Source: Flavobacteriales bacterium (GTDB taxonomy: Bacteria; Bacteroidota; Bacteroidia; Flavobacteriales_E; Vicingaceae). Taken from it: a stretch of 64,000 nucleotides of DNA. Within the stretch, counting starts at the first letter, position 1; each line of letters begins with the position of its first letter. A program made the position numbers and the translations under genes. The stretch covers positions 1-64,000 of the forward strand of contig JAPHUD010000029.1 in the NCBI GenBank assembly GCA_026196775.1. Reading direction: 5' to 3'. Shown here piece after piece: positions 60,752 to 64,000 of this stretch. The notes beneath the pieces were generated by a model, which ran no database searches, had not been told where the DNA came from, and saw only the letters and a list, made by a program, of their open reading frames with translations.

Positions 60752-62476
60752 CTACTCTTTCTCCTTAATCACCACCTGCAGCAAAGCAGCCAAACCAATT
60801 ACCAATCCACAGCCAATAACATTGTACCATAGGTAGCCAACTTCTTTAACAGGTGTTTGAAGGAGGTAAGAGAAAATATCTTGTCCGAAAAAGTGCAAAA
60901 TAATTACAGCAGATTGGGCAATTATAGCTGCAATAAATGTGGCTTTTCCTTTAATTTTATTAATGAAAAAAGCCACTAAGAAAATACCTAAAATAGTCCC
61001 GTAAAAAATAGAACCTAAAATATTTACGGCTTCAATAAGGTTTTCGAGTAATTGAGCAAACAAAGCAAAAGTAATGGCTATAATTCCCCAAAAGGCGGTA
61101 AACAATTTAGAAATGATGACCATTTTTCTGTCGCTGGCTTGTGCCGAAGTGCTTGATAAGCGTTTGTAAAAATCTATGGTACTGGTAGAAGCCAAGGCAT
61201 TAAGTTCTCCTGCAGTGCTCGACATGGCTGCAGAAAATATTACCGCCAACAACAAACCGATTAAACCTATGGGCATATAGTTCATAATAAAGGATAGAAA
61301 AATATAATCGGAATCTTTAGAAACACTTTCTGGAACAGCTTTTAAGACTACCGCTTTGGCTTGGTTTTTCAGTTCAATTTCTTGTTTGTCTTTTTGTTGA
61401 GCCAGTGCTACCGCTTGGTCAATTTCACTTTGGTTGGTAGAAGTGCTTATTTGTTCTAAATATTGTTTTTTTTCATTAAAAACTACTTGGTATTCATCTT
61501 CAATGGTTTTAAGCCCCCCAGCATATTCAGTTTGATAGGCTAGGTCTAGGCTGGTTTGATTGAATAAAACCCTGTGTTCTTGAAATTGAAAAAATACAAA
61601 AACCATGATTCCTACAAACAGAATAAAAAACTGCATAGGAATTTTCAGCAAGGCATTAAACATTAATCCCATTCTGCTTTCATAAACGGATTTTCCGCTT
61701 AAATAGCGTTGTACTTGCGATTGATCTGTACCAAAATAGGAGAGGGCAAGGAAAGTTCCTCCTGTAATGCCTGTCCAAAAAGTATAGCGTTTATCAATGT
61801 CTAACGAAAAATCAATTACATTCATTTTATCCATCATTCCGGCAATGGAAACAGCCTCAACAAAAGAAACATTTTCGGGCAAATTGAAAATAATAATGAA
61901 AAAAGCGATGAACATACCTCCCATAATTACCGCCATTTGCCATTTTTGGGTAAGGCTAACTGCTTTTGTACCTCCCGAAACTGTATAAACAATAACCAAT
62001 GCACCAATTAATAAAATGGTAATATCGAGTTGCCAACCTAAAGCGGTGGCAATAATAATGGCAGGAGCATAAATGGTTATTCCGGCCGCTAATCCACGTT
62101 GAATAAGAAAAAGAGAAGCAGCAAGTAACCTACTTTCAACACCAAAACGGGTTTCTAAATATTCGTAGGCAGTATATACTTTTAGTTTGTAATAAATAGG
62201 AATAAAAACTGCAGAAACAATAATAAGAGCGATGGGTAAACCCAAATAATTTTGGACAAAACCCATTCCCGACTCGTAAGCTTGTCCGGGAGTAGAAATA
62301 AAAGTGATGGCACTGGCTTGGGTAGCCATTACAGAAAGTCCGATGGTAGCCCATTTCATATCACTATCTCCTTTAAGATAACCTTCTATATTTTGACTTT
62401 TACGGGTTTTCCAAGCACCATAAATGGCAATAAAACCGAGCGTTCCGAGTAATACTATCCAATCTATACTGCTCAT
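60752..62476 (-). CDS. Sodium:solute symporter (SSS family)
   Basis: The 574-residue protein has about 13-14 transmembrane helices. Family features are GYLKGDSDMKWATIGLSVMATQASAITF in pieces, PGQAYESGMGFVQNYLG, YEYLETRFG, GGTKAVSLTQKWQ and SYFGTDQSQVQRYL. A charged loop of about 70 residues (near 320-390) splits the helices, as in Bacteroidota members. It couples Na+ entry to uptake of an organic solute, unidentified here. The start overlaps the stop of the small gene upstream by ATGA. Confidence 0.93.
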   Translation of the reverse strand: MSSIDWIVLLGTLGFIAIYGAWKTRKSQNIEGYLKGDSDMKWATIGLSVMATQASAITFISTPGQAYESGMGFVQNYLGLPIALIIVSAVFIPIYYKLKVYTAYEYLETRFGVESRLLAASLFLIQRGLAAGITIYAPAIIIATALGWQLDITILLIGALVIVYTVSGGTKAVSLTQKWQMAVIMGGMFIAFFIIIFNLPENVSFVEAVSIAGMMDKMNVIDFSLDIDKRYTFWTGITGGTFLALSYFGTDQSQVQRYLSGKSVYESRMGLMFNALLKIPMQFFILFVGIMVFVFFQFQEHRVLFNQTSLDLAYQTEYAGGLKTIEDEYQVVFNEKKQYLEQISTSTNQSEIDQAVALAQQKDKQEIELKNQAKAVVLKAVPESVSKDSDYIFLSFIMNYMPIGLIGLLLAVIFSAAMSSTAGELNALASTSTIDFYKRLSSTSAQASDRKMVIISKLFTAFWGIIAITFALFAQLLENLIEAVNILGSIFYGTILGIFLVAFFINKIKGKATFIAAIIAQSAVIILHFFGQDIFSYLLQTPVKEVGYLWYNVIGCGLVIGLAALLQVVIKEKE

Positions 62477-62592
62477 GGTTTATAGTAGGAAGTTATCAGT
62501 TGAAAAACAACGATTAAAAAAATTAAGAAACCCACTACAAATAAGTAGAAGCCTTTCCATGATTTAAAAAATGGAGGAAGTTGATTGCTCAT
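62473..62592 (-). CDS. Tiny single-helix membrane protein coupled to the symporter
   Basis: I start at ATG 62592: the product MSNQLPPFFKSWKGFYLFVV... has 39 residues, with one transmembrane helix (about 16-34) and a short soluble end. The frame is open further upstream, but that part consists of spacer repeats. The ATGA overlap with the symporter suggests translational coupling. Similar small partners accompany some SSS transporters; its role would be assembly or stability, by inference. Confidence 0.7.
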   Translation of the reverse strand: MSNQLPPFFKSWKGFYLFVVGFLIFLIVVFQLITSYYKP

Positions 62593-62737
62593 GAGATAGT
62601 TTATGAGTTTATAGTTTATGAGGTTATAAGTTATTTGTTCACGATTAACGGTTTTAACTTCACAACAAGCAGATTGCTTCACTACACGTTGTTTCGTTCG
62701 CAATGACGGAAACCTCAAACTTCAAACCTCGAACTTT
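62593..62737. repeat. Spacer with GTCATTGCGA-type dispersed element
   Basis: The minus strand at 62709-62670 reads CCGTCATTGCGAACGAAAC...GTGAAGCAATCTGC, a form of a sequence widespread in many bacterial genomes. It is followed by AACCTCAAACTTCAAAC...GAACTTTTTA (62709-62737), nearly the same as 18652-18689 between sufE and the DUF59 gene. No gene is seen. Confidence 0.55.
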
Positions 62738-63373
62738 TTATAGCGAAGCTAATTTGTCTAAATCCATGTTTTTAGCGATGCTTTTTACATTGTCACAGTT
62801 TTCTTGATTGTCTGCTTCTATGGTGAGCATAAATCTATTAGAAATTCCTACAACGACAGAAGCTCTTCCGGTTTTCTTTTTAAAAGTTTCCCATCCTGAA
62901 ATTTCATCATTAACGGTATAACTTTGAGCCAATTCATCTTTGGTATCGATTTTTAAACCGCTATTCCACATTGCTGTAGCCATGCTATACATAGATAGAG
63001 CGGCATTATAATCTAATAGTGAGATTTTAATTCTTTCTCCTGCTTCATTTTTAAAAGTGATGTCAGCATTAGAGTAAGAAGTTCCTTGCATTTCAACTGT
63101 GCCACCATCTGGTTCTTCGGCAGTATAACCATCAATTTCGGTAGGTAAAAACTTGATTAATTCTTCGTAGTGCATGGCTTTGGCATCTTTACGTTTTTCC
63201 ATGTCTTTTTCCATTTTTTCGGCTTGTTCTTGCATGTTTTGAGCCATCTTCATAGCTGCACCGAGTGGGTTTTTCTCAACATCAATATTATCTTCTTGAC
63301 TTTTTTCTTCTCCTCCACAAGAAAATAAGATTATTGATAGAGATATAATTAGAAACTTATTGAAGTTTTTCAT
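62738..63373 (-). CDS. Hypothetical lipoprotein
   Basis: The 211-residue protein has a lipoprotein signal with L-F-S-C (Cys19). A helical, charged segment follows (about 40-70; AQNMQEQAEKMEKDMEKRKD), then a beta-rich domain with YTAEEPDGGTVEMQGTSYS and ISGWETFKKKTGRASVVVGI. I do not recognise its function. It starts 11 bp after the SRPBCC gene, in one operon with it. Confidence 0.78.
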   Translation of the reverse strand: MKNFNKFLIISLSIILFSCGGEEKSQEDNIDVEKNPLGAAMKMAQNMQEQAEKMEKDMEKRKDAKAMHYEELIKFLPTEIDGYTAEEPDGGTVEMQGTSYSNADITFKNEAGERIKISLLDYNAALSMYSMATAMWNSGLKIDTKDELAQSYTVNDEISGWETFKKKTGRASVVVGISNRFMLTIEADNQENCDNVKSIAKNMDLDKLASL

Positions 63374-63384
63374 AGTTTATGTTT

Positions 63385-63780
63385 TTAGTATTTAGATTTC
63401 AAATTTACAATTATTTCATTAAAAAACTGATTTAGTGGCTTTTCAAGCATCATTTTCATGAATGGATTAATGTTGGCTTCAAAAACAAAAGAGGCATTGG
63501 TTTTATTTTCTTCAACTTTTTCAAGATAGAAATTCAGGGTAAACTTAAAAGGTGCTTTAAAGGAATCTAGATAAATTAATGAGTTAGGTGTAGTAGCTAC
63601 TTTTTTTAGTCCAACTTCAGCCAATCCTTTAATTTTAAAAGAACAACTGTCTGGAGTAGCGTTCCAATTTTCAATTTTTTCTGCGGGTAAGAAGTCTTTA
63701 AGATTATTTAGGTCAGATAAAAGGTTAAACAAGACTTCGTCACTGGTATTTATAAGTTCTGCTTTTGGAGCAATTTTCAT
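63385..63780 (-). CDS. SRPBCC (START-like) domain protein
   Basis: The 131-residue protein has the N-terminal helix-grip pattern LINTSDEVLFNLLSDLNNLKDFLPAEKIENW in pieces, then strands (CSFKIKGLAEVGLKK, PFKFTLNFYLEKVEEN, NASFVFEANINPFMKMML) and a long C-terminal helix. This is the SRPBCC fold, which holds a hydrophobic ligand. It lies just downstream of pyrE, as in other Flavobacteriia. Confidence 0.85.
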   Translation of the reverse strand: MKIAPKAELINTSDEVLFNLLSDLNNLKDFLPAEKIENWNATPDSCSFKIKGLAEVGLKKVATTPNSLIYLDSFKAPFKFTLNFYLEKVEENKTNASFVFEANINPFMKMMLEKPLNQFFNEIIVNLKSKY

Positions 63781-63836
63781 GTGTTTAATATTGTTTTTAG
63801 TTTGAAAAATCGACTAGGTTTTTTCTGAAATGTAAT

Positions 63837-64000
63837 TTATTTTGATTTTGGAGCAACATCCCACGCTTTAGGATTTTCTCTCCATTGATTTAAAGAATCA
63901 ATATCTTTTTCAGAAATATAATTAGCTTTTACGGCACTGTCTAATAGTACGTTGTAGTTACTTAATGTATATAATTTACACTTATGAGTTTCAAAGTTTT
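63837..64000 (-). CDS. pyrE: Orotate phosphoribosyltransferase, C-terminal end only
   Basis: The frame is open from the right edge (64000) to TAA at 63839-63837 and gives 54 codons. The end YTLSNYNVLLDSAVKANYIS, then DSLNQWRENPKAWDV, matches the C-terminus of Bacteroidota PyrE. The catalytic part and the start are outside the window. The enzyme makes orotidine monophosphate in pyrimidine synthesis. Confidence 0.8.
   Translation of the reverse strand, partial: NFETHKCKLYTLSNYNVLLDSAVKANYISEKDIDSLNQWRENPKAWDVAPKSK

Noticed and set aside
1-64000. tRNA, rRNA or tmRNA genes
   Set aside because: All gaps over 70 bp were read for cloverleaf ends and conserved arms; none was convincing.
1-64000. 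CRISPR array or prophage
   Set aside because: No regularly spaced direct repeats and no phage structural or integrase genes are visible.

Overview
The window is a gene-dense, AT-rich stretch (low-30s % GC by eye) from a chromosome of the phylum Bacteroidota, most likely a Flavobacteriales-like marine or free-living bacterium. The evidence is proteins with type IX secretion C-terminal sorting domains, promoters of the TTG-N19-TAnnTTTG type, almost no Shine-Dalgarno sequences, a SUF operon with sufB-sufC-sufD-sufS-sufE, a fused E1 alpha/beta 2-oxoacid dehydrogenase, a bacterial geranylgeranylglyceryl phosphate synthase-type enzyme, a THX ribosomal protein and GIN-domain lipoproteins. I see no rRNA, tRNA, CRISPR array, prophage or insertion sequence.

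Layout. 1-11.8 kb: a flippase-like membrane protein (cut by the left edge), panD, a purine nucleoside phosphorylase, a lipoprotein and mfd on the minus strand; a large T9SS cargo protein on plus; a radical SAM/SPASM protein and thiL on minus. 11.9-19.0 kb: the iron-sulfur operon from an A-type carrier through sufB, C, D, S, E and a SufT-like DUF59 protein, interrupted by a four-helix-bundle (S23-type) gene bounded by inverted repeats and by an unknown membrane protein. 19.0-22 kb: a trans-envelope signalling set with an anti-sigma/TPR protein, an ECF sigma factor and a TonB plug protein without a barrel. 22-31 kb: M13 peptidase, LpxH, a T9SS protein, then a metal module (TonB receptor, DtxR-type regulator, ZIP transporter) with a visible operator, then smpB. 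31-45.7 kb: housekeeping genes (apt, acyl-CoA dehydrogenase, rpsU, YihY, mazG, ahcY, phosphopantetheinyl transferase, GGGP synthase, PhoH) mixed with small unusual proteins, including a stand-alone EF-Tu domain 3-like protein and an MreB-fragment-like protein. 45.7-53.6 kb: nucleoside phosphorylase, THX with a histone-H1-like tail, M32 peptidase, pckA, rpsT, gap, nadB. 53.5-55.3 kb: a cassette with CHAP and VanW genes inserted at the nadB 3' end and bounded by perfect 31-bp direct repeats. 55.3-64 kb: alpha/beta hydrolase, 2-oxoacid dehydrogenase E1, a compact three-gene operon with a ComEC-like metallo-beta-lactamase protein and two unknown proteins, a sodium:solute symporter with a tiny membrane partner, a lipoprotein, an SRPBCC protein and the 3' end of pyrE.

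The strongest candidates for something undescribed are the CHAP-VanW cassette between 31-bp repeats, the three-gene MBL operon (58360-60596), the pair of small proteins resembling pieces of MreB and EF-Tu (37677-38436), the four-helix-bundle gene between inverted repeats inside the SUF operon, and a repeated 10-mer shared by the divergent nadB/small-protein promoters. All functions are read from sequence patterns only; no database search was possible.
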